Assembly (NCBI GenBank): GCA_012845835.1 | Contig: JABAKD010000004.1 | Location: 5,054,265 to 5,118,264 of the forward strand | Length of the DNA stretch: 64,000 bases | Direction of reading: 5' to 3' | DNA from: Undaria pinnatifida | Lineage: Eukaryota; Sar; Phaeophyceae; Laminariales; Alariaceae | The notes under the pieces: generated by a model | Told to the model about the DNA's origin: nothing | The model's database searches: none | Seen by the model: the letters and a program-made list of their open reading frames with translations, nothing else | Translations under genes and position numbers: made by a program | Part shown: positions 23,925-34,649 of the stretch, piece by piece | How the letters are laid out: the number at the start of each line of letters is the position of its first letter | Position numbering within the stretch: the stretch's first letter is position 1

Positions 23925-24360
23925 CGGTGTATCAGGCTTAGTTTGGGCAAGCTAATATTTAACCGTTTGCAAGTGGTCAAAAGGACTAATACCCCACTAA
24001 TTCCTTAATAAATGGCGTCGTCGACAGACCATATTTTTTTCTGGGTCGTGGGTCCAAATCCCACCATCTCAACAATAATAAACTTTTTCAGACTTTCCCC
24101 ATGTCGAACTTGAAGAAACCTCTCCCCGGTATCCCCTGGAAATGAAACCGCTTCGATATTGACAGGTCCGCCTGTATTTCCGGCCGACTTGGTATCCCGC
24201 CGTTTCAGGGGGGAAAAGTGTTATAAGGCTTAGTTTGCGTAAGCTTTTGGTTAACCTTTTGCAAGTGGTCAAATGGACTAATACCCCACTAATTCCTCAA
24301 CACTACGCAGCTTGCAAAGATGACTATCGACCCTAAATTTGTCGAACTCACAGCTAGCTG
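23925..24360 (+). repeat. Two family R copies in tandem
   Basis: The first copy (23925-24080) has the box A-like core and a box B-like GTGGGTCCAAATCCCACC. The second (24085-24360) repeats CTTTCCCCATGTCGAACTTG, the GTCCGCC-GTAT-TCCGGCCGA stretch and the core, and ends with GCAGCTTGCAAAGATGA, which is also the end module of family E at 17090. Confidence 0.65.
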
Positions 24361-24629
24361 ACGTCGTTCGAATAATTTCACACAATACATGGGCTCCGCA
24401 TGGGTACCGGCACCTTATGCTTCGGGTAGGGCAGGGCAGCACTTCGACGAAATAAGTTGTGGCTGTCCGATTCGACATTGAAGTTTAAAGTAAAACCATG
24501 AGTTTACTATGAACATGATATTCTGAAGGACATGATATGACAGAAGTACAACGCCGTACACAACAACACGAAGGCAAGCATAGGCGAAACACGCTGGTGT
24601 TAAATGCGCCGTCAAGTAAAAGTTGGCGT

Positions 24630-24873
24630 TTGGTCCCCGATTCACGAAACATTTGCTTGTGTTAATGTCTCTTCGCGTGGAGCGGTAAAAACGCGAGGGA
24701 GGTACATACCCCCGCCGCCGGCACCCTGCGCCCCGCTCGGCACCCTGCGCCCCGCTCGGCACCCTGCGCCCCGCTCGGCACCCTGCGCCCCGCTCGACAC
24801 ATCTTCCAAAAAGCTCAAACGCGACTGTCACGCCTCCCCAGGCCACACTCGCCCACAACCAGTCTACACTCCC
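24630..24873 (-). repeat. Split direct repeat B, outer copy
   Basis: It matches 25238-25440 from TTTGGTCCCCGATTCACGAA to CAGTCTACACTCCC. It carries four copies of a 19-bp unit (24721-24796, GCACCCTGCGCCCCGCTCG) where the inner B has one. Confidence 0.88.
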
Positions 24874-24921
24874 CCCCTCTTTTAACCCGTCCGTTCGTGA
24901 AAATTACGGGAGGGTGAGAGG

Positions 24922-25238
24922 GAAATTTGAACCGGACGCTCACCCTCTGCTGTCTACTCTTCGTTGTTGCCTGCCTCTACTTATGCCTTCTCTTTTCTTC
25001 TCGTCGTCGTCTCTTTGTACTAGAAAACAACGTTCTGCACCTACATGCTCCCGTCCCAACCCAAACGAAATTGCCCACGAATACCAATCCCTGGAAGCAT
25101 CTCCCCTTTTTCCTGTTATTATATACGTACGCCCGTATCTCACTGCACACATCCATGTCTTCCTGTATATTTACGCCCATATTTTCGCTGCAGTTTTCTT
25201 CCATCTCCAAACACCAAGTTGTCTAACAACCCTACACT
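24922..25238 (-). repeat. Split direct repeat A, internal copy
   Basis: It matches 30935-31256 from ATTTGAACCGGACGC to GTCTAACAACCCTACACT at roughly 85-90% by eye. Confidence 0.9.
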
Positions 25239-25440
25239 TTGGTCCCCGATTCACGAAATATTTGCTTGTACTAATGTATCTGCGCATGGAGTGGTAAAAA
25301 CGCGAGGGGGGAAGGGGGGGGGTGTACATACCCCAGCCGCCGGCACCTTGTGCCCCGCTCCACACATCCTCCGAAAAAATCAAACGCGACTGACACGCCT
25401 CTCCAGGCTACGCTCGCCCACAATCAGTCTACACTCCCAT
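25238..25440 (-). repeat. Split direct repeat B, inner copy
   Basis: It directly abuts repeat A, as expected for the B-A junction of split-direct-repeat elements. Confidence 0.88.
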
Positions 25441-25489
25441 CAAGAGGTCGCGTTTCATAGTCCTATTGTTAATGTCCAATTCTCACCTT

Positions 25490-26527
25490 CTACTCCCGCT
25501 CGACCCCCCCGCCCCACCTTGTCCCTTGCCCTGGCTGGCGACCCCACCCCCTTCCTTCTACTAGAGCTTCCGACACCCAAATCGGACCTTCCATATTTGC
25601 CCTCACGTATCTCATAAACGCATTCGGCGCCCACCGCCCCCCCCTCTGGATCACCGCATCGCTCGCTCCTCCCGCCGCCAGTTTTGTCGCTCCCCCAATT
25701 CTCCCTGAATGTAGCGCGAGCTCCTTCGGAATCGGTCTCACCCCCCCCCCCCCCCCCCCCCTTGCTTCCCTTGCTCCATGCTTCTGCAACTCCTGCTATT
25801 CCGCCCCACAGACAGTAAGTCGCTTGCCCCCTCGTCCACACACCCCATTTCGTTCCGTTCCAGAAGGTCATCAGTGGCGCTGCTTCCGGCATCTCCCCTC
25901 CTTTGGACATCCCGAACAGCTCCCCCAGTAGCTCCACTGCCCCTCCTTCTCCTGACCCCTCCTTCCCCCTCTTCCGAACGTTTCTCATCCTCACCAGTAC
26001 CGCTCCTTTCCTTCCTTGACCCCCTTTCGACCCTTTAAATCTGATTTCCACCTTGTCCGCCTTTTCTTTCTCGCCCTCTTCTCAATTGCAATGCCCCCCG
26101 GAAAAACGCCACGTCCCCCCTCCGTAGGCAGTATACTTCGTAAAATACTCCATTCTCCTCCGCGAACAACTCTGGCGCCCTCAGCAGCAGCAAACATGTA
26201 AGCGCCAGTCCTACCCACATCACTCTTCCCCCTACTCCCCAATCGTAGTTGCCACCTTCCATCTCTGCCAGCATCCCCCGCGTTAATGGTCTCCTTACCC
26301 GCTGTTGACCTCCGCTGTCCATGTGTGCCCTTTACCCCTTGCCTTACCGCCCTCACCCTTACGTGGCTTATGGGCAATGACAAGCCCACCCACTGATCAT
26401 GGTAGACGTTGACCGCCGCCAATTTCCCCCCAATTGTTGCCTCTTTATTTTTCTCCACCGCACAGCAGAATGCCATGTATTGCATTAGCTCTTCAACCAT
26501 CCCCGTCTCCCCCATCTCTTCTTCCAA
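25490..26527 (-). pseudogene. Tyrosine recombinase of the YR retrotransposon (broken)
   Basis: This enzyme integrates the circular cDNA. Spread over three frames: an N-terminal core-binding-like part (EELMQYMAFCCAVEKNKEAT, LPISHVRVRAVRQGVKG) at about 26520-26320; a middle part (RRPLTRGMLAEMEGG, LLRAPELFAEE, the first catalytic Arg region) at about 26300-26150; and the C-terminal catalytic block LHSGRIGGATKLAAGG (His-x-x-Arg), GRWAP and FMRYVRANM (candidate nucleophile Tyr) at about 25700-25590. The frames need several indels to join, so no working protein is made. A long poly-C tract (about 25740-25762) interrupts the last part. Confidence 0.85.
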
Positions 26528-26744
26528 CCAAATCCCTTCTCTTGCGGCACATCCTCCAGCTCACCCACATCTTCCAATTCGCCTCGTAAGTTTTTCTGGT
26601 CGACCTCGCAACCCGTCCAAAGGCGTATCCTCTCGCAAAATCTCCGAACATATCCGCTGCTCCTCCTTCCCCAGCTCTTGCACCTGCTAAACAGTTTGGA
26701 GGCTCTCTTTCGTCAGTTTCGCTTGGAGTTCCTCTCCCTTCTAC

Positions 26745-27353
26745 CTAGTTATTTGGTGTGCAAGTCTGTTGTCTACCTCCCTCACATGCTTTGCCTGAAA
26801 ACACCCGCCCCCCTTGCATTTCCAATGCCGCCAGCATCCTAATCAGGGCCCCTGTCCTCATTTCGTCTCTTCTCCCCCCTTTGCAGTTAATCACCCACTG
26901 CACTGCCGACGAATCATCCCCCCTCATCAACACCGTCGCTCCTTCCTTCTCTGGCCTGTCCCCCTTCATCACTACCATCACGTACGCCGCCATCACCATC
27001 GACATCAGCTCTAAGAGGTTAATGGATATCCTATCGCGTTTCCCCCGCTTGCTCCGTACCGTCCTCCTTTTTACTTCTCCCGTCAGCTTGAACCTCCAGT
27101 ACACCCCCGTTTCCAAGCACAGCCCCCCAATAGCCTCATATGATGCGTCTGAACACCGCTTCTCCTCCGGTGTCTGTTTCACAAACCGATAAAACGGAGC
27201 TGCTATCCTCTCCCCTTCCTTGATGTTCTCCAGCTGTACGTACCATCTCCACCACCCCACGTCCGCCAAAAACTCTGCCGTCAGTCTCAATGTGTCTGTT
27301 CGTTTCCGCCTTTTTCTGATGTCTCCCCCCCCCCCCTGCCCTTTCATCACCAT
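26745..27353 (-). pseudogene. RNase H domain of the YR retrotransposon
   Basis: One 202-codon frame. CSDASYEAIGG (first Asp), INLLELMSMVMAAYV (Glu) and LMRGDDSSAVQWV (Asp) fit the DIRS-type RNase H that follows the RT. The end (GGRVFSGKACEG) resembles the last RNase H helix before the frame is lost. Confidence 0.82.
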
Positions 27354-27639
27354 TAAGATGCATTTTTAGCTATAGAAATACCGCCCGAGCCGGACTACAA
27401 AAGCCGCATGGTGTAACTTTCCCGCCAAGATCAGTAATTCCCTCACCGTCGCCGTCGCCGTCTCCCTCGTCGCTGGTCACTCCCCCAACCTCTTCTGCGG
27501 GCCTCTTAACTTCCGTGGTGGCAACGAGATTGCCATCGCCTCCGTATCCAACGTAAATACCAAAACTTCCTGCTATGGTGCCCAGTCCGTTACCTTGCTA
27601 TGCGACAACAGCGGTTCCGCCCCCATTCACCTTTCCCCT

Positions 27640-28877
27640 ATTGCCTGAAAATGTATCCATGCCAACGACTTCGACAGGTCCAAACACGTCTCCCCTCCTT
27701 CCCACTGCACCTCCACCGAGATAGCGTCATCCATAAAAACCACACCCCCGCCCCATCCCCAGCCCCGCCCCCTCCATTGTCGGCACTTCACACCCAACCG
27801 GCAACGACTCCAGCTTTTCCCCCATCATAGGTACAATTAATACATGCGATGTTGCTCCGATCCCTGCCTCCAAAATCACCGCTGTCGCCCTCGTCTTTCT
27901 TCGCTGCGCGTCCTGCATTGCGCTCGCCACTACCCACCACCACCTTGGGCTTCTCCTCCACCCGAACTGCAGTCGCATGTCTACTGCAATATAATCCGCC
28001 ACCACGTATCCGAAAGCCGCCGCCCCTGCTGGGTCCACCCCAATCTGCCGAAATGCACTATTGACGTCCATTTCTTGGATAAGAATCCTCCCACCTGTGC
28101 TAAACTTAACACGCAACCTCAGAATCCGCTTTACAATATCGTTCATCACTTCTGCTAGCTCGCATTCGTGGATCTTGCTCCACTCTGTCGTTTCATTCAC
28201 CGGTCCCCCCTCTCCCTTCTCCCTGATGCCTCCAAACGTCATCTCGTGCACTATTCTGTGCTTAGCGTTTCCGTCGACCACACCCACCGGTGATATCCTT
28301 AGCCTCCGAATGCCTTCCGCTTGTTCCAACGGAACACCAATGATCTACATCGTACCAGATCCGCGATCACCTCCCCCCTCACCTCATCCTCGTATTGTTT
28401 CGCGCTCGAGTGATTTCCGTATGCAATTTTGTGTTCTAGATCGCCTCCCGGCCCAACGTCCACTGCAACCCCCACTTTTGCAATATGCTCCAACCGTGCA
28501 ATGTCCGGGAACCCATGTCTCATGCCGAAAAAATCATGTATCCTATCTCCATCCAAGTGTGGCGCCAGGACTTCACCCTCCAAGAATTCCACTACCTCCT
28601 TTACTTCGCCCCTGTATCGAGCTAAAACCTCCCCGACTATCTGAGTCACCGTTGCCAATATCCTTCTTTGTTGTCCCGAGCCTTCCTTTGCTTTTGACAG
28701 CCTATTCAATGCCGCTGGCCACCCCAACTTCCCCTCCCTTTCAACCCGTGTTGGCGTACCTGCTGTTCCTAGCTGCACCGATCCTGTTACCGGCCCGACG
28801 GCTCCTCCCGTCTCACATCCTTTTCGCGCCGAGCGTCCCGCCTTCTCCCCTCCCATCGATTCCTTCCCTTTTTCCAA
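27640..28877 (-). pseudogene. Reverse transcriptase of the YR retrotransposon
   Basis: An upstream frame (28877-28299) has a helical linker (FLEGEVLAPHLDGDRIHDFF) and the RT beginning (VIADLVRCRSLVF). The next frame (28329-27727) holds HRIVHEMTFGG, the motif A region QEMDVNSAFRQIGVDP with the catalytic Asp, and MRLQFGWRRSPRWWWVVASA (motif B region). Motif C appears in a third frame as VVFMDDAISVEV, with MDD at 27726-27734. This wording is typical of DIRS-order RTs. One or more indels lie near 28310 and 27740. Confidence 0.87.
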
Positions 28878-30934
28878 CCTTGTCGGCGCCCCCCCCCCTC
28901 CTTCCCTTCCCCTTCCTTACCCCCCCGCTTCTGTCCTGCAACTGCCCTCCTCCCCCCCTCGTTCCTACCATGAGCGTACTTACACTGCCTACCGTTACGC
29001 TCAAACCATCCGCACCTCCGTTTAAACTCCCCACATTCCCCTGCTCCTCTTTGCTCCTGAGCCCCTGCAACCCCCCCCCTCCCCTTTCTCCCCATCCTCC
29101 TCCTTTCCTCTCGTCCGCTCTACCTCCGGGTCCTCCGGCGTTAAACACCCTCCCTTGCCCCCCCCCCATCCCCCTGCTGTCGTGCATGCATGCCCAGTGT
29201 GTCGGTGAGGCCTCCAGGAACCTGCTCGTACTCCCAAATTCCTGCTTAGATATCGGCGGCGCCCCGAACGGGCCCGGGTACGTCTCGCTTCATCGTGAAT
29301 GCCATCTCCAGTACGTCCTTCTCCGACTTCCTCAGATCCACGTTAAAGTGCCTTACGAAAGAGCTCTGAAAACCTTAGTCCCTCGATATCATTCTACGCA
29401 TCGCATGAATCTCCCTTGTCTCCTTCGCCACCAGCTGCAATAATAACTCCCCAACGCGCCTGATCGTTCCCTCGCCCTTCTACCAACAAGTGTTGTTTTG
29501 TCTACTATGAAGTTGCCAGAAACATGACTAACTCAAACAGCGCTTCCACCCTGTCCGGTATTGACACCTCCCCCCCCTGACCGCTCTGCCCTCGCGTAGT
29601 CTAGCAGATCCTAGCAGATCCCCGAAAATGACGCCAAATGCTCCGCGCAGTCTCTTTCCATCTTGAATTCGTTTCCGCACATGACCGAAATGGGTTTTCC
29701 GTTCGTGTACGGTGGAATGTTCTGGTCCGCCCTGATCGACGCCCATACTGTGGTGGGGTGGTCACTCTTTTTCCACTTTGATACCCCGCCTACCCTCTCG
29801 CGTTCCCTCCTATCATACCCTGTGGCCCTCCAAACCACCCCCCACTCATACCTGACCCGTCCCAGTGTGGCCCTCGTTCCGGCCCTTGATCCCCTCTCCC
29901 CTTCCCACTACTCCCACTGCTTTCCCTCGAGTTATCGTTCCCCTAACCACCCCCCGATCCTGCTGCACCCTTCCCCTTCTGCTGCCTCGACCCTCCGTCA
30001 CCTAGCGGACTTCCACCCACCCCCCCCCCCCTTGCTGCACCTCCTCCCTTTTGTTGCCCCGCCCCCCCGTTACGCAGCATTTTGTATGTTATCTCCTCCT
30101 CCACCCCAACCTCCTGTCGCTGCACCTCGTACTAACACCCACTGTCCGTCTCCCGTCGTCGGGGATATCTGCGGACCCCTTCCCCCCTTGATCCACCCCC
30201 CTGGCTGGTGTATCCTCCTCGCTGGTACCCGAATCTTTGTTCCTGCTCCTTACTCTCCCTGTTCCCCTCTCCCATCCTGCACCACTGCTGTTCGTCGGGT
30301 ACCCCCGCATGCCTCCACCCCTGTTTCCCCCCTCTCTCTCCCTTTGGGATGCCTCACTACTGTTGAATGGTGGCCTTGCCTGCCTGCCTCCTCTGCAGTC
30401 TGAGTCTGGTACAAAACCCCTGTCCCCTCCCTCGCTACTATACGGACTCCTTTGAGGTTGTACGGAGTGGTGCTGTCTCTGCTACCACGGCTCGCGCTGC
30501 TATTGCTGCGCCCGCTGCTGCCTATAGTATATCCCTGTTGTGAATTGTTGCATACGTGAGTGGTAGGAACGTGACTGCTTCATACCCTGAGGTGATTCAC
30601 GCGGTCATATATTCAGTCTCATGTATCGACCCATAGCCGTCCCCTGGCCTAAACTGCCGCTGCGACGACCTACGCTCCTCCTCCTCCCCCTCGAAGTGCG
30701 CTCGCCTAAGGGCACTTTCCCCCTCCTTCTCGCCCTTTCCTTACTCTCACCGGGCCCTCTGCTGTGCTCTCCATCCCCCCTTTCCCTGGAGCCCTTCTCC
30801 GTGGTGTCCTTCTCCCGTGTTGTGGTGCTGCCGCTTGCTGTCGCTTCAACCATCCCCTCCTCCTCCACCTCGTCTTCCTCCGCGTCACGGAGAAGTTCTC
30901 TCTTCTCGCTGGCTTTGCCGCTTGGTTCCGTCAT
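28787..30934 (-). pseudogene. Gag-like ORF1 region of the YR retrotransposon
   Basis: A start codon at 30934-30932 lies directly after repeat A and opens a charged N-terminus (SGKASEKRELLRDAEEDEVE). After Gly/Pro-poor breaks, a middle stretch near 29770-29620 reads KKSDHPTTVWASIRADQNIP and NGKPISVMCGNEFKMERDC. Near 29050-28960 is a Cys/His cluster (ECGEFKRRCGW, NGRQCKYAHG) that could be a CCCH-type knuckle. The region is very C-rich on the + strand and frames change often. The gag role is inferred from position before RT. Confidence 0.6.
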
Positions 30935-31256
30935 GAGATTTGAACCGGACGCCCACCCTCTGCTGTCTACTCTTCGTTGTTGCCTGCGTCTACTGCTGTC
31001 TGCTCTATCCTTCTCGTCATCGTCTCACTGTCCTAGAAAACAACGTTCTGCACCAACATGCTCCCGTCCCAATCCAAACGAAATTGCCCACGAATTCCAA
31101 TCCCTGGATCCATCCCCCCTTTTCCCTGTTATATATGTACGTCCGTATCTTACTGCATATTGGGTTCCATGTCTTCCTGTATCTTTACGTCTATATTTCT
31201 AATGCATATTTCTCCCACCTATGCCCAAACACGAGGTTGTCTAACAACCCTACACT
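30935..31256 (-). repeat. Split direct repeat A, terminal (5') copy
   Basis: Partner of 24922-25238. It marks the 5' end of the element on the minus strand, and the gag-like start codon follows without a gap. Confidence 0.9.
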
Positions 31257-32139
31257 AGATCAAACAAAGATACCGAAAAGACCGGTTGTTCGACTTACAG
31301 TATTCGCTTGATAAACTGATGCATTTTCTTCCACAGCTGTCAGATTTTGAGTATTGAGAACCTGCTTCACCTCTAGGCGAAACGACAACGGACTTGGCAT
31401 CAATGAAACTGCACTACGAACTGTCCCAGTGGCAACGGAGGGTCGAAGACGACAGGATGTAAAGTCGGATTGCATCAAGTGTCGACATGGGGCCACGTCA
31501 GCCGGCGAGGTTTTGGAAGAAAAGCTTTGCCTGAAAGCTGTCGCATTGCTCTGCGTGGTCACGGGCGACAAGGAAAACGAAGAAGAGGAGGGCGATCTCC
31601 TGGTTGCGGCGGCGTTGTCTACGAGAGATGCGGGGGGTGGCTTTGCTCGAGCGGGAGATTGGCGTAGCGCTTCTCTCTTTTTACTCGGGAGAAGGCGGGA
31701 TATGTGTATCTGCTGTCTTTGCTTCGCGCGTGCTTTCACGTTGTCACAATTGGACGCGTCCCCTCAATAAATAATATGCGGGGTGTCTCTATCAAGACGA
31801 CTGCTGACAGTGGCGTGTGTATTTTCTACTCAGAGACTAATATTATGTAGTATTTTTTCATTTCGGACTATGCGCATACATAGCGGAAGGTCAGTATTTA
31901 GTATTTTTTCATTTCGGACTGTGCGCAAAGCGGAATGTCTTCAGTTATGATTATCTTTCCGACGGAAATCCAAACTCAGAAAAAAATTGGCGCAGACACT
32001 CTAGTATCGTATTTCAGGATGTACTACTGCAGCACCAAAAAAAAATAATCTGCAAATAATATTTGCATAAAAAATGGACAAATAAAAATAAAAATATTCA
32101 CGGAAAAAGATAGGGATGCTGTGTGTGGTAATCATAAAC
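31257..32139. other. Unassigned sequence with a family E module
   Basis: Positions 31280-31346 (CTTGATAAACTGATGCATTT, CCACAGCTGTCAGATTTTG) match the end module of family E. Open frames on both strands at 31260-31770 (138 and 159 codons) overlap and neither has a known domain. Positions 31830-31935 hold a 60-bp direct duplication (AGTATTTTTTCATTTCGGAC). Confidence 0.4.
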
Positions 32140-32500
32140 CTTTGCAACATTTTTTTGTCTTCATCCCATTTATTATCCTTGCGCCAAGCTCGCCCTCCCT
32201 CCAGGTAGTAACTCAGATCCGGGGTCACATACCGGGCCCTCTTCCCTCCTCCCGACTACGGTACGTGCTTTCATGTTTTCGCGAGGAGAAGTTAGCATGT
32301 TCTTCCCTCTTCGACTCGTGTCGAATTGTACCTATATATACCCGCCCTGCTAGGCGCTCTCAGCAGTTGGTCCTTTTTATTGGGCATTCTTTTGCAAATA
32401 AAAAAGTAAAATATCATCACGAAGAGAATCGAACTCAAGGACCAACGCTGGTAGTATTTGAGGGTAACCACTAGAACACCGAGGCGACCGGTTGACAGTA
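32140..32500 (-). repeat. tRNA-derived SINE-like repeat, copy 2
   Basis: The best copy of the family at 1700. On the - strand it starts CGGTCGCCTCGGTGTTCTAG then TGGTTA (box A-like) and has CTTGAGTTCGATTCTC (box B) 40 bp on, a spacing close to a real tRNA head, followed by about 270 bp of unrelated body. Confidence 0.65.
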
Positions 32501-33127
32501 TACTACCGGCGCCCGGGAATCCGGTACCTACAACAAAATAGGATCGTTGCGTAGAGATTACATTCTCCCGAAATTGTATAAACATAATTACCATTATTTA
32601 GGTCCGACCACTTTCGTTTTTTGGACTTTTTAAGGCTTGTACAGACTTCCAAAGCTGCAGCTGCTGCTGGACCCTTCGAACAACTCCCGCAGCTGCTGGG
32701 CCATTCGAACGGCTGTCCGAAAACGTCAAAACGTCAGCTATGTTTTGTAATTTCAATGCTGGTGGTGGTGATTAAGGCTACAAATGTTTCATCAGCTGCT
32801 GCTGCCGTTCGTTTTTTCCCCCCTATCCGCTGCTGCTCTCAAAGCCAGCAGATTCCGTGTCGTACTTGGTGCTGAATTTTAACCGCTATACCACAGCGCT
32901 GTCGCCAAAGCTTCCAGCGCCACCGCCAGCACCCCCGCGCCGCCGCGGCAGCCGCTGCTGCTGCTGCTGCTGTTGGTGTCTAGTCTATACTGCGTAAGTT
33001 TTTAAAGGTAAAAAATCGGCTGTCTGTGGTCATGACCTGGCCTAGCCTATTTTCCTTGCTACATACTCGTTCCATGGCGGAGTGCCCATGCGTGGGGAGC
33101 ATGGGAGGGAGGGAGCTGGCTGTGATA
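32501..33127. other. Unassigned sequence with CTG-rich patches
   Basis: CTGCTGCTG / CAGCAGC-rich stretches occur at 32655-32700, 32805-32850 and 32950-32980. No gene is recognised. Confidence 0.4.
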
Positions 33128-33302
33128 CAGTCAAACCCCGCTTAAAGACGCACTTCTTAAGTCAACTCCCCGCTATAAAGACGAAAAAAAAATCTGAACC
33201 AGGGTGCCCCGCAGATGTACAAGTTTAAGGGGGGGTGCATTGTTTACGCTGCGGGGCCCCCCAAAAAATGGTGCAGCACACCTGTAGACTGCCAGAGAGC
33301 GG

Positions 33303-33334
<32 letters not shown>

Positions 33335-34073
33335 GTGGAAATGGATAGATTCCTTTCGTCTGCTGACGGTCCGTCTGCCTCCCACACGAAAGCGTGTGGT
33401 GAACCAACATGCAAGATGAAATCTGTCCCGGTCTCAGCGATTCACCAGTGCCCTTGCGGGCGAGCCATGCATGGGTTTTGTGTTGTGGGCATCGGAGACG
33501 AAGGCTACGGGCAGCAGAGAATGTGCACAGACTGCCAGAAGAGAGCAGGTTCTCTTGTTGTTGTCTAGCGTTGTTTATCTTCACCGTTTTTCTGAGTTGA
33601 TGTCCATCTGTGTCCTTATCAGGTAGGATTTGACATGTCAAAGTTGGAACAGAGGTGGTGAATGATATATCGGCGAGGTTTCCAACATGAGGACGAGAAG
33701 ATAATAAGAAAAACACAGTCGACACCAACCGAGAGAGAGAGTTCACTGCAGTCATAATAACCTTCATCCTGCAACATTGAACCCACTTCTCGGAGCATTT
33801 TATTTCGGGCGGTGGGGTGCGGCAACTACTGTATAAACTTGGTTTTTAAGTACATTCCACTTTCAACCACGGCAACGTTGTGACGGTCAGATTTGTGGAT
33901 TCTCGTTTCGTTATAGTATACCTGCTGCAACGGCGCGTCTTTTGATGTATGTTATGCCTCCATCGGCCCCGGGGATGGTGCGTTATCGTCCCCGGAATCT
34001 TAAAGACGATTCCCCGCGTTAAAGACGCCTTGAAAAAAAGTACCGATATGCGTCTTTAAGCGGGGTTTGACTG
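33128..34073. mobile_element. pogo/Tc1-mariner-like DNA element, non-autonomous, with TA duplication
   Basis: The left end CAGTCAAACCCCGCTTAAAG continues for 25 bp that match the inverted right end exactly. Each end is flanked outside by TA (33126-33127 and 34074-34075), the target duplication of the Tc1/mariner superfamily, and the CAGT-start with a CCCCGCTTAAAGAC repeat resembles pogo/Tigger ends. Related subterminal motifs (CCCCGCTATAAAGACG on the left; the inverted CCCCGCGTTAAAGACG type on the right) repeat inside each end. At 946 bp it lacks a transposase. Its only notable ORF encodes a Cys-rich protein. Confidence 0.85.
33215..33568 (+). CDS. Small Cys-rich protein with a cross-brace (PHD/RING-like) zinc finger
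   Basis: A 117-codon frame inside the pogo-like element. A (CTG)n tract gives a run of 10 Cys near residues 31-40, after which the frame reads as CGEPTC, QCPCGRAMHGFC and MCTDC. The spacing C-x4-C-x12-C-x-C-x4-H-x2-C-x14-C-x2-C is that of a C4HC3 cross-brace binding two zinc ions. Such fingers occur in chromatin readers and at the ends of some transposases. Whether the gene is expressed, and whether the poly-Cys part is translated or the start lies later (Met near residue 43), is unknown. It may be a captured host exon or a transposase leftover. Confidence 0.5.
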
Positions 34074-34529
34074 TAATGGCACTATTAATAGCGCTATCTG
34101 TGACTGGGCACCTTAGAGGAAGGCGCTCAAGTGCTGGCTGAGGAGGTCGCCGTTGATGCAGCAACGTGTTGCGCGAACTCGCATCGTTTGTTTCGGATCG
34201 CCCAACACAGCTGCAGCTTCGAGTATTTACTTACACCAAGACAACAGTCAAATCGCAATACAGAAAAAAATACCCGCAAATTGTTGCACATGGCCGGTCA
34301 CCCATCGACCAGTCAGTGTATTTTCCAAGAAGGTATGAAAACACCTGGTAGGCTACAACAGCAGCTGGCGCACACGACATGCTGTCAAGATGATCCCTAT
34401 TATTATAGATTGCTGCTGTATTATCGATCAGCATGCCAGGTGTTGACCTGTCCTCGGAAAAACATCTGCCCAGGAATCCAAAGTCCAAGATCGTCGCCAA
34501 TTAATTTTTGCTTGTCCCTTACCCCCCGT
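34074..34529. other. Unassigned sequence
   Basis: Overlapping frames of 60-160 codons without recognisable domains. Confidence 0.35.
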
Positions 34530-34620
34530 AGTACGCGTTCACAACCAGGTAGGAGACGGATAAGGAAGGGAGAGAGGCGTTGGAGCCGCCCCTCAAACAA
34601 ATTTTTTTGACCGAGAAATC
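34530..34620 (+). repeat. Dispersed repeat family D, fragment
   Basis: ACGGATAAGGAAGGG and GGCGTTGGAGCCGCCCCTC then GACCGAGAAATC match 35395-35475. Confidence 0.5.
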
Positions 34621-34649
34621 TTATGGCACTACCACTGAGCCTACTTAAT

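Larger units (their letters stand above)
24630..31256 (-). mobile_element. Tyrosine-recombinase (DIRS/PAT-Ngaro type) retrotransposon with split direct repeats
   Basis: Read on the minus strand the element is A (31256-30935), coding region (30934 to about 25450), B (25440-25238), A (25238-24922), a 48-bp spacer, B (24873-24630). This A-ORFs-B-A-B arrangement is the split-direct-repeat architecture known from PAT, Kangaroo and Ngaro elements, as opposed to the inverted ends of DIRS1. The proteins agree: a gag-like region, a DIRS-type RT with MDD, RNase H and a tyrosine recombinase instead of a DDE integrase. Frameshifts and stops in all regions mark this copy as inactive. Such elements integrate through a circular intermediate and usually leave no target duplication; none is evident here. 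Confidence 0.9.

Noticed and set aside
28061-29443. Long (460-codon) proline-rich open frame on the + strand
   Set aside because: It is antisense to the retrotransposon RT and gag region, which has clear motifs; the frame stays open because the strand is C-rich.
31354-31770. + strand 138-codon frame just outside the YR element
   Set aside because: An equally long frame lies on the other strand, it starts in a family E repeat module, and no domain is recognisable.
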